Origin: Lepidodermella squamata
Lineage: Eukaryota > Gastrotricha
Reading direction: 5' to 3'
NCBI GenBank assembly: GCA_047495785.1
Contig: JBLDXI010000028.1
Coordinates: 1,488,001 to 1,552,000, forward strand
DNA: 64,000 nucleotides
Shown here: positions 1-11,385 of the stretch, piece after piece
How the letters are laid out: each line of letters starts with the position of its first letter
Position numbering within the stretch: the first letter of the stretch is position 1
The notes under the pieces: model-generated
What the model was told of the DNA's origin: nothing
What the model saw: only the letters and a program-made list of their open reading frames with translations
Database searches by the model: none
Made by a program: the position numbers and the translations under genes

Positions 1-930
1 GTGCTGATTTTTCCTTGGGACACTATCAGCAACCTGCCCTGCTAGAAACGTCAGAGCTAGTAGGATCGTCACGGCAAAAACTGGCCGATCAGGCTTTTCT
101 GGTGGCATAGCAAAACATAGTAGCTGCAAACCAGACAACAATGAAGAAGGTATCATCAGATGCATGACGTAGTAGTCAGGTCTCCGCCGCATGACAATTG
201 AAAAAGCGACTTCACTCCTATGATTGCCATCGATATCAACTTGGTATAAAGCATACGAGGAGTTCAATAAATCCCAGTTGTCATTCGAAGTCAAGAAGCT
301 GTCGAAAACTCGAAAATTAACAGGATAAGCAAACGCAACGGCCAAAGCGTTTTCTTGCATTGTAAACACGATTTTGCACTCTTGTTTATCGAAAGGGAAG
401 TGCTGAAGGTCGAACGAGCATTGCGAGAGAAAAGATCCATAGCGGTTCCAGGTGAATTCTATCGAATGTTTCGGCGGGTTGGTGTATTTGAGGAAAAACC
501 TATTCACAAACCCTTCGTTCATTCCGAAATTGCGAGGGGTGTTGCGATGATTAATATTGGGCTTCCAGAATAGGTCCTTGTCCAAGAATAAGATGAATTG
601 GTAATCAGGTGTATAAGCTGGGCACGGGATTGTCCATACAAACCGCAGAGAGGCAGACAGTGTGAATGTTTCCTGCAAATCATCGATATCGTCCAAATGC
701 TCCGGTTGCAGCATGACTGTTACATTGGTTGGCGAGCATGGATACCCGCGACCTTGGCCTCTAATGCAAGTGGGCGTGTAAATTTCGGGGATAATGTTTG
801 GACATTTCTGCAGCAAATTGAAAGTTTGCTGTTTTGTGAGGCGTTCCAAGTTGTTTACATCAAGCAGGATTTGACCATAACCTGACGATGACGAGAATAT
901 TAAGACTGATATAATCAGCAAATTTTTCAT
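1..930 (-). CDS. pLGIC subunit, intronless family (3' end beyond window)
   Basis: An open frame runs from the ATG at 930 down to base 1 (310 codons), so the 3' end lies outside the window. It starts with a signal peptide (MKNLLIISVLIFSSSSG). The ectodomain has the four extra family cysteines, including the motifs QKCPN, YTPTC and WTIPC. Loop A reads FWKPNINHRNT, the Cys-loop CSFDLQHFPFDKQEC has both cysteines, and the FTMQE motif follows. M1 starts after RRRPDYY. M2 begins PDRPVFAVTILLALTF, with Asp at -1' and Leu at 9', which predicts a cation channel. The frame leaves the window in the M2-M3 loop, so M3 and M4 are unseen. The closest relative here, judged by eye, is the gene at 11386-12543, which shares the NxxTPRNFG loop. 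Sure of the family, unsure of the ligand. Confidence 0.88.
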   Translation of the reverse strand, partial: MKNLLIISVLIFSSSSGYGQILLDVNNLERLTKQQTFNLLQKCPNIIPEIYTPTCIRGQGRGYPCSPTNVTVMLQPEHLDDIDDLQETFTLSASLRFVWTIPCPAYTPDYQFILFLDKDLFWKPNINHRNTPRNFGMNEGFVNRFFLKYTNPPKHSIEFTWNRYGSFLSQCSFDLQHFPFDKQECKIVFTMQENALAVAFAYPVNFRVFDSFLTSNDNWDLLNSSYALYQVDIDGNHRSEVAFSIVMRRRPDYYVMHLMIPSSLLSGLQLLCFAMPPEKPDRPVFAVTILLALTFLAGQVADSVPRKNQH

Positions 931-960
931 TAAGAAGACGATGTTCAGGGCTAGATCCGA

Positions 961-967
961 TTATATA
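961..967 (-). promoter_or_regulatory. TATA box for the 1-930 pLGIC
   Basis: On the minus strand this reads TATATAA, about 31 bp upstream of the ATG at 930. This implies a very short 5' leader. It is a sequence match only. Confidence 0.4.
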
Positions 968-3106
968 TGAAGGCATATTATCATAACAGTTATTAGGTCG
1001 ACATTATTCGGCTCGGTAGAGAGCACTTAGAATAGCGTGACTTATTTGTACTAATGAGTTACTTTGACGAGTGCAATTCTGACGATCCATGAGTGGAAAA
1101 ATGTGTCGCAATTTTCTGTAAAAATATGGGTTGCTTCAAGTGTCCCCAGCTCGTGAAAAGCGAGGACCCACCTCTTAGCGTGTTAGAGAGTATTCGAGAG
1201 CTTCTGATTTAACCTGAAAAAATCCCGATGGGGCTTCATGCTATGATTTAACTAGAAAACTCGAAGAAAACAGAACGAATGCCTATATCGTACAGCCAAT
1301 AACTGATTCACTACCCAGCTTTGTCACACTGAATGGCCATTAAATTCGAAGTGAATCCCCGGAGCCATCTGGGTTCGCGATTAATTTCATATATGAACAT
1401 TATAGATTATATATGGCAATAAAGCGCCGATATATTGCTCTGTTTTAGCAAATTTGCGATGACTGATGACTGCGGCGCAACCTGCTATTTAAGCTAAGCC
1501 TAATTGCCTTATCGTTAAAAAATATGGGAAAATTGAAGTGATTGCGTATTAAAAATTAACATATTATGGAGGAAATTCAGGCAAATGAGCGCGAGATTTT
1601 CCTAAAAGGCGTGCATAAAAGTGTTAAATGGTCACGAGGGCTAGCTTTCAGCCATTCATTCGGTTGTTGAAGATCGGAAAAGACACCCGCGCTCATTTCG
1701 AACCGTTGCTCTCATGCCATTTAGATAGTTTAGATTATATTTTAGATGGCATTAGCTTGGAATAGAATTTCATCCCGCAATTCGACCGAGCTCTTTCAGG
1801 CAAAATGTATGTATGTCATCGAAGATGAAACGGGTCGATCATCGATCAAATGAGACTTCCGCAAGAAAAGGGAAGAAATTGATGTTTTGTTTTGCCTTAA
1901 GGTAACCAAACACTGCTTTTTCGACTGTGACTGTCCATTCACACCATTGTGGAGTGAAAGCAGTTATGGATTGCGAGAGCTGTTCCCGCAGCAAGGGTCG
2001 TCACTGTTCTCGCTATAAAACGGCCTTGCAAAATTTATGAAACGTACTGGCACTCTGACAATGCATATTGTTCATTCATCGCCAATGAGCGTATGGGAAT
2101 GGATCTGACAATTGTCAGCATAATTGATGATCGGTGTCAAATCTATCGCTTCTGCTCGCCCCTTGTTCCGATAATTAATTAACATGTTTCAAAGATTATA
2201 CAGACATTGTTGCCAGTTGATCAGCTTGAATACTTCGACAATACCTCGACTATATCAATGATATCTGGTTCCAGTAGTTATAATCTGTTTTTAATCTGCT
2301 CTGCTATCGATTTTTGTTTATTAGAAATTTGACCTGATCCCAATTGCCTGTTTTTCTTGGCTTTTAATGACGAAAGTTGTTTCTACTCGCACTACAACCT
2401 ATCCGGGGTCAGCTATACGATAGCCATCTGCTGAAAAGCACCAGCTCAGTTGCGTGTGAAGAGTATATATCTTGGCCAAGTGTGTGCCACTTATTTGGTT
2501 TACAGCGTACTTTTTATCGACCTCGCCTACTCTTTAAGGACAAAAAAACTTGCGTTGAGTACCCTTGATAGGCCAAGTATTTAAGCAAGCTTGAAGTTAA
2601 TCGGCTTAGTAATCTCAATTTTCATTTGCTGCTACTGAATTTACTGGAACGCGTTTTTACGGATGCTTTTGATGGTATCTTACTTATCGGCAAGGCAGAA
2701 GCAGTCTCCCAAGCAGAAGAAGTCATCAACGAAAAAATTGCTCAATCCTAATGTAGATGAAGTTTTCGCTTGCGAAAGCCGCCCACACGATGCTAGTCTA
2801 CCAAGCAAACCGGTCGTTTCGAAAGTGCGAAAGTCCTCCAGCTCAAGTTCCTCCAAGTAGCGCTGTATTCCAGGATGACTTATGATTTATTCTCAATGGC
2901 TGCTGACTCTGTTTCTGTTAATAAAATTAATGCGGCAAAAGACAGTGGCTTTGTTGAAAAATACTACAAATGATGGCTATGCTTGTGTGGCTTCCGCCAG
3001 CCAATATTGCCATCATTTGCGATGTTAATTCGACTGAGTACACGTATAACTTACAACGAAGGTTTGAACAACATATTATTGGTAAATAATTACCTTGGGC
3101 AAATCA
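968..3106. other. intergenic region, no confident gene
   Basis: About 2.1 kb between divergent pLGIC genes. A TATAAAA lies near 2015 on the + strand, but no convincing reading frame follows it. A Lys/Ser-rich 65-codon frame at 2663-2860, ending in a serine run, is followed by AATAAA near 2920. I cannot say whether it is a gene. No RNA gene or repeat was recognised. Confidence 0.4.
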
Positions 3107-3114
3107 TTTATAAG
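3107..3114 (+). promoter_or_regulatory. TATA-like box for the 3174 pLGIC
   Basis: TTTATAAG lies 60 bp upstream of the ATG at 3174. The spacing matches the TATA-to-ATG distances of several other genes in this window. Confidence 0.35.
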
Positions 3115-3173
3115 CAAATATTCTTGCAGAATGTACCTTACCAGTGTACCATTTGATAAAAGAAGGGTAGGAG

Positions 3174-4337
3174 ATGCTGAGCCGTTATCTTTTTTTGTTG
3201 ACGCCAACTTTCGTTTTGAGCGTAAAATCAAAGCCTGACGAAGAATTTATCGCCAACTGTTCGCAGTTTGGCAAGACAGTCTATACACCGACCTGCGTCG
3301 AAGGACGTTACATGACCGGGGAAGACTGTTCGCCAACTCAAGTTCAAATAACATTTATACCCCAACGCTTTCATGAAATCAACGATGTCTCCGAGACACT
3401 GACCATTTCTGGTTCTCTTGCTCTTTCATGGGAGGTCGACTGTGACAACTACTCCCTCCCCAAAGAGAGAACATTCTACATCGACGAAGACCTAGTTTGG
3501 AAACCACACATGCACCACAAGAATGCCATGCTAGATTTCGGCCTGACGCAAGGTTTTACTAGCAGGTTGTACGTATGGTACGTCTCTGATCGTTCAATCT
3601 ACGATCTCGAGGCAAACGTCCTGGTTTTCTGGCAAAGAGTTGGCGTATTCACATCCCACAGCCCGATGGATTACGAATACTTCCCGTTCGATAACCAGAT
3701 TTGTGAAATTGTTTTCGTAATGCAGGAGCATCAAAATGGCTCAGTATTCAAGCTGACACAATTCTCAAAAGTTGAGTCCTACTTCATGTCGAACAGCCAC
3801 GGAACTGGATGGACCTATGTTGGGTGGAGCGCGAAGGAAGCTTTCATCAATGTGAACGGCAATCGCAGTGCTGCTGTATTTGCGATGCATTTCAAACGAA
3901 AGCCTGAGTATTACGTTTACTACTTGATGGTTCCAATTCTTCTGCTAACTATCCTCGAACTAGCTGGGTTCATCATTCCGCCGAGGATTCCTGACAGGCC
4001 AATCTATCAAGTCACAATCTTACTCGCAATGACGTTTCTCCAAGGTGAGATATTGCAGAGAGTGCCTCAAAAATCACAGAGGATTTTTTTGAATAATTAC
4101 ACGGATATTTCAGCAATTATTTGCTGGAGTAGCACGATTTATTCCTTGGCCATTATGGCTTTTGTGACAACTTACAAGAAGTGGTACAGTACCCCTCTTC
4201 AGTCGAAATTTATGTCGAAATTCAGTCTAACGCCAGCCAGGATTGCAGATTTAGCTGCTGCTTGTTTTATGATTTTTATATTTTTAGGCAATAATTCTTA
4301 TGCGATTTCAATAGCTAAAGAGCGTGGGTGTTTCTAA
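3174..4337 (+). CDS. pLGIC subunit, intronless family, with half a Cys-loop
   Basis: A 387-residue single-exon channel subunit. Signal peptide is residues 1-18. The extra cysteines are at 29, 41, 52 and 90. Loop A is VWKPHMHHKNAM. The first Cys-loop cysteine is replaced by Ser163 (SHSPMDYEYFPFD) while Cys177 remains, so the signature disulfide cannot form and one cysteine is unpaired. The FVMQE motif follows. M1 is about 249-268. M2 starts after Asp274-Arg275 (VTILLAMTFLQGEIL) and has an acid at -1'. M3 is about 313-332, the M3-M4 loop about 28 residues, and M4 about 358-378. AATAAA lies about 30 bp after the stop. It converges on the class C GPCR that ends at 4532. Loop C lacks the vicinal cysteine pair of nicotinic alpha subunits. 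Confidence 0.9.
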   Translation: MLSRYLFLLTPTFVLSVKSKPDEEFIANCSQFGKTVYTPTCVEGRYMTGEDCSPTQVQITFIPQRFHEINDVSETLTISGSLALSWEVDCDNYSLPKERTFYIDEDLVWKPHMHHKNAMLDFGLTQGFTSRLYVWYVSDRSIYDLEANVLVFWQRVGVFTSHSPMDYEYFPFDNQICEIVFVMQEHQNGSVFKLTQFSKVESYFMSNSHGTGWTYVGWSAKEAFINVNGNRSAAVFAMHFKRKPEYYVYYLMVPILLLTILELAGFIIPPRIPDRPIYQVTILLAMTFLQGEILQRVPQKSQRIFLNNYTDISAIICWSSTIYSLAIMAFVTTYKKWYSTPLQSKFMSKFSLTPARIADLAAACFMIFIFLGNNSYAISIAKERGCF

Positions 4338-4531
4338 ACTACTTTGTGTGAAATGTGCGAAAAACTAATAAATCGATCAAATCGGGAAAAATCCACCATC
4401 AAGCTTCCACAATGATCACATCAATGAACCTCAACATAATATATGATTGAAACATTTTCCCGGCAATTTCGAAAGCCACGCGAGCTTTAATGGCATGGAG
4501 TTCGCGTATGATCATGAATATGAACTTGATA

Positions 4532-6943
4532 TTAATTGGATCCTCCCATCATCTGCTTCGATGAACCCGAGAATACGCCGATTTTGGAGTTTTCAACCTT
4601 TGCCACCGGCCATCGATTCGACCAAACTGGGTAGTTCAATATCAGATAGATGGAGTTGGAATACATAAGTGACCCAACCACAACGACCGTGATTTGATTG
4701 ATTTCAGATCCCGACATTAGATAGACAATCAGAAGGAAAGCAAAGTAAATGGTTGTTGCGTTTCCTATTGCCATTCTTTGAAGGTTACTTTCGAACTTGT
4801 AAAACACCAGCGGTGTCTTGAGCTTGGTCCGACTGTCGTAAGCGAAGAAACAGCTGACAAGTAGGATGAAGCCATTTATACCTATTATTGCTCCAAGCCA
4901 CGAGAATTCATCTCCTGAGCTGCAGAAATAATTTTTGATGTCATAATACGAGTCAAGATTTTCGTCGAAGCTAACAGGTGTGGTTGAATGCCCAACTTTG
5001 AAGGGATCAACTCCGAATATCCAAATCAGTACAACAGCTAGGATACACGTAGAAGCAAGGAAGGATGCGAAGGACTGCAGTCTTTTGGACGTTGGCACTC
5101 GCTTGCTCATGTGACTGTTGAAATCAGCTGCAGTTATGCTATTGGCTTTGCTCTGAGACATTAGGTTTCTCAGAGATCGCATGATATCGCGTAACCCAAA
5201 CATTCGGACCAGCATCACTAGATTGCAAATTGTTATACCTATGGACGTGAACAACGGGCGAATCTGGCATAAAGCATCTGGGTAGTACGAAATTTCTAAC
5301 AGCAACAAAATTGCTCCCAAGTCTAGGATTACACACCCGAACAGAAGGAGAGAATTCGTTGGACAGTCGAAAAAGAAGATGAATTTTTCTCGATTAGCAT
5401 TCCGAGACAGCGAAAGATAAATCGACACATGCGTTATTGTTGAAGCTATAGCGATCGATAATAACACGCCAAAGGACGACGCTGGGAACTCGGATGATAG
5501 GTGGATTACCTGGGACAGGTCTTTGGGGGGCTGTCCAGACTTGGTATACCAAACTGGGGCACTCATTGGAGTCAGTTTCCAAGTACTAGCGTTTTTCAGT
5601 GTTCTGATGTCATTATCAGTTCGAGTGATTTTGTAGACAATACGAACAGATCCAGGAACCTGCTGTACTACGAAAACGTCTTCGTTGTCGATCAGCAAGC
5701 GTTCAGAAAATCGAATCCTTCCAACCCTTAAACCAACAAAATCCGTCAAAGCTGTACTGGCATTTACAACGTGCCGGACCAAATCTGGATTAGTCGAAAA
5801 GTCTTTCAAGCTCATGTTGTACTTTTCCCGTAGTACGGCTTCGCTTCTGTTCAAGGCTAGGATGGTACCCATAGCTGCGTCATGGCAGATGTGCCTTTGA
5901 TTCATATCCCCGACTCTTGTGCCGTTTAGCTCTCTGGCTAGATAGGCTTCGAAATAATCGTTATCATAGCCAAATGAAGTCGGTTCGAATTTTTCCCAAG
6001 CAAACTGAACCAAACCGAAGAAAAAGGTAACCTTCAGCATTTCGGCTATCATTAACCTTGTACAGCCTGGTATCAATGGCAAGCTGGGATCGGCAGCTGT
6101 GGTATAGGCGAAGAAATTAACGATGTAAACGTAGTAAGGAGCTGTCATGCCGGCATTGTACGCTAAGCAGAGAAACTTCACGTAGTTCGCCCCGATATTC
6201 CCATGAGCCATTACAATGACTCGCGCCCCGCTAGATTTGATGGCATCAATCACATCTTGATTCACCTCGGGTTCACTTCCGAAATAGGGCACGTCAATGT
6301 CATTCTCAGCGAAAATGTTCTGTAGCATTCGCCCGAAAATGTCGTCATTGGCATTTGCTGATGACGTGAATATAGCCATTTGATTCCATCCACCAACTTT
6401 TCTCGCGAACAGCGGAATGAGGTTGCCAATATTTTCGTAAGGTCCCTGGGCTCGATACAAGTGGTTATACAAGTTCCGTCTTGCAATAAGAATAGGGCCA
6501 GCGCACCCTTCGGCAAACTGAATGAACTTGTTGACCTTGACTGTCAGTGCATTGGCTAGAAAAGAGCTTTTTTACATTCTATTTTCGAAAAATGACCTGG
6601 AAAACTTACTCTGACAAGCTAACGAAGTTCCAATCACCATAGGAGACATGTAGGAATTGTTCATTAGATTTCCTTCAAACTCCCATAAGAAGTTCACAAA
6701 ACTCTGAGAGGCTCTTGCCGCAGCTGATCCTTCATCTTTGAGTACCATCCGAATGTGATAATCCGGCAGAATGTCGTTGCGTGAATTCACCGTATCAATC
6801 ACTAATTTAGCCGCCGCGCTGCAAGCCGTCGGAATATTTGGGCTGCTCAATGGCATCATATTCAACATAACTAGCTCATTGGGCTTTCTTGACTGGGCAA
6901 ATGCAAAAGCGTGAATGCAAACCAGTATAATATAGCGAGACAT
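4532..6943 (-). CDS. class C GPCR, GABA-B-receptor-like
   Basis: Two exons, 6943-6610 and 6555-4532, with a 54-bp GT-AG intron at phase 1, give 785 residues. A signal peptide (MSRYIILVCIHAFAFAQ) precedes a periplasmic-binding-protein-like ectodomain of about 460 residues, with motifs FVNFLWEFEG, ACQTNAL, GCAGP and HRAQGP-type segments. Seven membrane segments lie at about 480-760. The conserved extracellular cysteines are ALCQIRPLF before TM3 and YFCSSG in loop 2. FAYDSR takes the position of the ETR motif of GABA-B receptors, and QPPKDLS lies just before TM1. The C-tail is only about 25 residues and lacks the coiled coil used for GABA-B heterodimers. Paralogs lie at 46270 and 49154. Family confident, ligand unknown. 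Confidence 0.85.
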
Positions 6944-7699
6944 TTTCGTTGATATTCGAGACTGAAGCGGTACTGCTTTAAAATGCTGCTTTTAAGGTCA
7001 AGTTTGCTAATTAGGGTGAGTGGCGTATATTCATCAACATGTAATTGGTGTTTTCGAGAATTTAAGGGGTACAACGAGACGTTGATACTTGACACCCATC
7101 CAGCTCATTAAAAAGCTGTCATGGAATTCTCGCGATGACACGACTTGCGCTAACCTTTATCGTGATGAAAGAGTCTAGGTAATAAGAAAACAGGCGGCAG
7201 ACGCCGACGAAAGTCTCTCAGAACAGGGCCATGGATCTTATTACACCTTAATTAAACATTCCATGGTTAATTAAAATAATGGGAGCTCGTTAAATATTAC
7301 TTATCACCTTGAAATCGCATACGATTGCAAAAATATAGAATTGTATTTCTTCAAAAACGCCTTATATATGATTCAGCCAGATTTTGGATGGATGTTTAAA
7401 AGCATGAACCGCCAGTTCAAAGAAAATTAAAGAATTTATGCTTCTTAAAATGTAGAAGGACTTTCGATTTTCCGGAAACTGAGAGTAGATCAAATACTTA
7501 TCGAAATAGAACATATATGCCATGGGACATTAGAGTTAGGAATGTCAGCTTGAAATGGTTCCACCGTTTCCAGTTAATGCAGGTTTCCTGTTCTATCCAG
7601 AACGTGTAGCTATGCAGCTACCCAGAATTGAATACGATTCCTAGTTACCAGGCGGAAAAAATCAGGAAAAATCATGAGCTCATTGATTTTTGATGCCTG
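6944..7699. other. intergenic region
   Basis: About 750 bp upstream of the GPCR on the minus strand and downstream of the next pLGIC. It is AT-rich, with several ttaattaa-like stretches near 7247-7275. I see no gene or RNA. Confidence 0.4.
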
Positions 7700-7773
7700 C
7701 ATGAGACACCTATCACTTTGCCTTCTCTTGTTTGAATAGCAAGACGTGCCCTTTCCTCGCAAGCATAGGTTTT

Positions 7774-7779
7774 TTTATT
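7774..7779 (-). terminator. poly(A) signal overlapping the stop codon
   Basis: AATAAA on the minus strand shares two bases with the TAA stop at 7778-7780. Confidence 0.6.
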
Positions 7780-8956
7780 ACAAATTCCCGGTTCTATTCA
7801 TTGTTACTACCCAGTGTAGGACAATTCCGAGGTACCAGGCGAGAAAAATCAGGAATACAACGCAATCAATCAGCCTGTGGCGTTTTATGCGTCTCAGAGC
7901 GCCTTCTTTCATTACAGGCTGCTTGAACCATTCTTTAAACGTATTCGAATAGCCGCAGCTTACCAGAAAATATAACGTGTTAATCCAAACGAAGAGCTGG
8001 CACAAATCGGTGAAGGTCAATATGTGTACTTGCTCGGTTTTCGGCGGCACCCGATCTAGAATTTCACCCTGAAAGAATATCAAGGTCAGCAGGATCGTAA
8101 TACCAAACACAGCCCGGTCAGCAGCAGTTGGCGATATAGCAAAGGCCGATAGTTCTAACAAAGCGAGCATAGCGCATGGCAGCATTAAGTGGTAGATATA
8201 AAATATCGGGTTTCGTTTCATTAGAAAAGCAGTTTCGAAAACTGTCAGATTTCGCCCGTTCTTCTCCGATTTATAGTAAGATCTATAACTTCCATTTTCG
8301 GAGTACCAGTTGTCATTTGAACCGGAATAGCTGTCTTTGAATCTTACAAATGAGTCGTTTGTGAATGAGACGATTTCACTGGGCTCGTCGAGAGCCAGCT
8401 CGACCACACAAGTTTGGTTATCAAATGGGAAGAGCGTGAAGTCCAAATCGCATAAAGCCGTCATTGCGCCAACTTTTCGCCACCTAAATGTAAATCTTTG
8501 ATCAACTAGACTATACCAGATCTCCATATCTTCTACAAAACCATCAGTCATCTCGTTGTTAAAGACAGCATTTTGATGGTAGAGATGCGGCTTCCACAAA
8601 GCCGCTGGATCCACGCGAGTTCGGAAGTCAGCGCCTGGTTTGTAAGACTCGCACTCTATTGTCCATGTCGCCGTTATCCAAGCAGATAACGTGTATGCCT
8701 CATCCTCATCGTCTACGTTCCACAGATAAGCTGGTTCGTATAGGATCGCTATACCAAGAGGTTTACATCCCTCCTTGTTGAGCTGGCCACGTGGGCATAG
8801 AGGCGTATAACTCTCCGGTGATAGATGTGAACAGTTGCGTAACAGCTCAATTGCTGCTCTGTTGGTTAGCGAAGTAAGCTCGTTACCAACGGCGAACAAA
8901 ACCAGGGCCGAGAGAGATAACAGCAAGAAGAAAACAGCTTTCAATTTAAATAACAT
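7778..8956 (-). CDS. pLGIC subunit, intronless family (duplicate pair member 1)
   Basis: 392 residues in one exon, with a long hydrophobic signal peptide (residues 1-24). Extra cysteines are at 42, 54, 64 and 92. Loop A is WKPHLYHQNAVF, the Cys-loop CDLDFTLFPFDNQTC is at 159-173, and an ELALDEP segment replaces the usual FxMQE. M1 is about 232-252. M2 begins after Asp270-Arg271 with GITILLTLIFFQGEIL. M3 is about 304-324. The M3-M4 loop (KEWFKQPVMKEGALRR) is basic and short, and M4 ends in a C-terminal RTGNL. It is nearly identical over its 3' half to the gene at 12763-13941. The difference in the Q-E motif sets this pair apart from most family members and suggests a different ligand; that is inference. 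Confidence 0.9.
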   Translation of the reverse strand: MLFKLKAVFFLLLSLSALVLFAVGNELTSLTNRAAIELLRNCSHLSPESYTPLCPRGQLNKEGCKPLGIAILYEPAYLWNVDDEDEAYTLSAWITATWTIECESYKPGADFRTRVDPAALWKPHLYHQNAVFNNEMTDGFVEDMEIWYSLVDQRFTFRWRKVGAMTALCDLDFTLFPFDNQTCVVELALDEPSEIVSFTNDSFVRFKDSYSGSNDNWYSENGSYRSYYKSEKNGRNLTVFETAFLMKRNPIFYIYHLMLPCAMLALLELSAFAISPTAADRAVFGITILLTLIFFQGEILDRVPPKTEQVHILTFTDLCQLFVWINTLYFLVSCGYSNTFKEWFKQPVMKEGALRRIKRHRLIDCVVFLIFLAWYLGIVLHWVVTMNRTGNL

Positions 8957-11376
8957 TGTTCAGGGTCACATGATATACCTAGTTCTAACTTAAAAGTAGT
9001 CCATAGATCGGTGAATCACGTTCACGCTCAATTTACACAAGCCGTTCAAGCGTGCCATGTTAGAAGAGATAGACCTGGCGGTTGAGTTGAGCTAGCCCTC
9101 CAGTGACCCCCGGTGAGTGAAAAGTGCTAACCGAATACTTTTTCTTTGCTGGGCCTAGTCGAAGCGCTGCTTCTTAAAAACTAGGAGAGAGTGTCTTTCC
9201 GTGATTCGTAGCTATTGTGCTAGAAAAACATACGCAAGGTGATATGTTGAATGTTGACACACAGAAAAAATCATTATGCAAAAGAATCAGGGTAAATCAT
9301 CCCTAGATCCTGTGACCTTATTTCTCTGCTTACATTGTGCGATGTGCGATTTCTTTCCTTATCTAAAGAAAAAATTGGCTCAACTGATGGAAAAGTAACG
9401 CATTGTTTAAAGGCACACTATATTGCATTTCAAAAGCAGGAGAAACAGTACAACATGTATAAAACAATACAGGAGCAAGAGAGTAGAGTTGCGCGCCTTA
9501 GTTAAACTTAGGTTGAAATGCCTTTCATTTATATGCTGCATACGTCCTACTCTACGCGCGGCACAGAGTAAACGTGTCACCTGGGCTTAGTACTTCGATG
9601 TGCCGCGAACACTTGATTATAAATCAGTCAAGCAAATGATCACCTGTTATTCCAGAATTACAAGCACAAATCCCATTTCGCACATCTAGATCTGCGCGCC
9701 AGAACGGTGTGCCGGAAAGAGGAACAAAAGAGGATTAGCCAAGTCAATCGTGTATCCGATCGCTAGAAAAAGCAGAACGCCAGTTTTTGTGCATCAAAAG
9801 CAGCACGACGTTTGTTTCTATTTACAGCACACAGCACACTGTTCCGGCGCTCAAGTCGCGATATAAATTATTGAGAGCGGATAGCGAGAAATATTCGCAA
9901 TACGTAGAATTCAGTATGGGAAAAGTTTGCGCAGATTCGGTGATTTGCTAGTGGGGGTCGTCGCTAGAGTGGACTTCTCGTATAAAGTTGATAGTGGTGT
10001 CAAAATGTAGCTCTCATCGTGAAGTAAAAAAAGCATTACAACCAGTGCCGTGATAGCCTCTCACCTTCTTACATAACGTCCCAAAGAAAAACCCAGTCCT
10101 GCACAATTTAGTAGGGGAAAAATTTGGTTTTCAAGGTTTTTCATGGGTCCCCTACAAAGTAGGGAAAATTTTGTAAAAGGTTTGAAAACAAACGTTTCAA
10201 AGCAGTATGACCTCAAATTTTTTGTATCAGAAAGTGAATATAACATTTACATATTTCAAAAATAAATAAATTGCATCCAAGGTCGATTTTTTGGGTCTAT
10301 GAATGATCGAATGGAGGTCGGAGTATTAGCGTCAGTTTGAGAAGAAACGAAATCAAAATAAACAAGCTATTGAAAGCGGTTTGCATCAGTCCTCAAAATT
10401 TTAGACCGCATGATATTATCAAAAAGGATAGGATTAGGACTGAGCACGCCAAAGGTCGAGCAGAGACGACGGATGATGATTTTCCACTATCAATTTCAAA
10501 CCTAGTCTCAAATAATCTCACCACTACTAAAGATTATTTCGCTAAATTTAGGACAATTTGTAAGGGGAGCTTTTGCATACATACTCTCATGTAAAAACGT
10601 TAGGGCTCTGTGTTTTTCTTCGCATTGGCTCCACCATCCTCTTGTTATGGAGTTCAAATCAGCGGTTTCCTATAGTTCGTTTGTTGAGGGTGTATTTGAG
10701 CCGACTATACGAAACATCTCTTGTGAGACAATAATTTATTTGGAAGCTCATACGCCCAGAAGAGGGCAGAGGGCAGCTTGACAATGTTTGGGAAAACAAC
10801 ATATATATGCACGACAAGTTCAGATTTAGGACTAAGGTGTATCCAAGGGAAACTAAGTTATGGCTAGGAAAAAACAAAGTTGTGGATCAGACACTTGATC
10901 AATTATGTTCCGATGATAGTAACAAACTATAACAACGAACATCGCAACAGTTATAAATAGTAATAAAGTAACAATAGCATCAAGTTGATAGATCTGCAGA
11001 AAGATGAATTCTAGTAAAATAATATCCCTTGGTATATTATAAACGCGCTTACTGGCGATCCCAATCCTTCGTCAAACAGGGTAGCCTTTTAACGGCTTTT
11101 TAACACTGTCATCGCGTTGTACTTGAAAAGATCCGCCTGTTTAATTATGTGTATTACAAATACAACCTAGAGCGACTTCTTTCTAACGTTTGAAGAAAGC
11201 AGCTGCCAGTTTTAATTATTTATAAACCGCCAATACAGCAGGATAAGAGCCGCTCTTGTCCAATGTAAGCAATGACTCACTACCGTAAATTAACAGATCT
11301 CATAGCCTCGTAATTCACTTTTTTTCCAGGAATTTTCGAGCCCCTGAAATATGTAATTTCTTTCGCCAGATCAAGT
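8957..11376. other. long intergenic region, no confident gene
   Basis: About 2.4 kb. Short frames exist (for example 85 codons at 10337 and 72 codons at 10659 minus), but none has a recognisable domain, signal peptide or start context. TATAAA occurs near 9862. A G/T-rich stretch at 10100-10180 contains two similar TAGGG(G)AAAAttt units. Nothing else supported. Confidence 0.35.
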
Positions 11377-11382
11377 TTTATT
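11377..11382 (-). terminator. poly(A) signal 3 bp after stop
   Basis: AATAAA on the minus strand, three bases beyond the TGA at 11386-11388. Confidence 0.55.
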
Positions 11383-11385
11383 ACT

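Larger units (their letters stand above)
7700..8956. repeat. duplicated block, copy 1 (pLGIC plus 3' flank)
   Basis: A direct repeat of 12681-13941. Similarity starts in the 3' flank at a CATGAGACACCTATCACT motif, spans the whole coding region, and stops at the start codon; upstream sequences differ. This marks a duplication that did not carry a shared promoter, or a promoter that has since diverged. Confidence 0.8.

Noticed and set aside
355-885. Two + strand open frames
   Set aside because: They lie opposite the edge-truncated minus-strand pLGIC, which is open from 930 to 1 with all family motifs; antisense shadows.
2663-2860. 65-codon Lys/Ser-rich frame
   Set aside because: Low-complexity composition, no domain; AATAAA downstream is not enough to call a gene.
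3174-4337. Assignment to anion-selective GABA/glycine channels
   Set aside because: These have Pro-Ala-Arg at -2' to 0'; here the entry is Pro-Asp-Arg, the cation-type charge.
10061-10877. Several short frames in the 9-11 kb gap
   Set aside because: AT-rich chance frames with no recognisable protein features.
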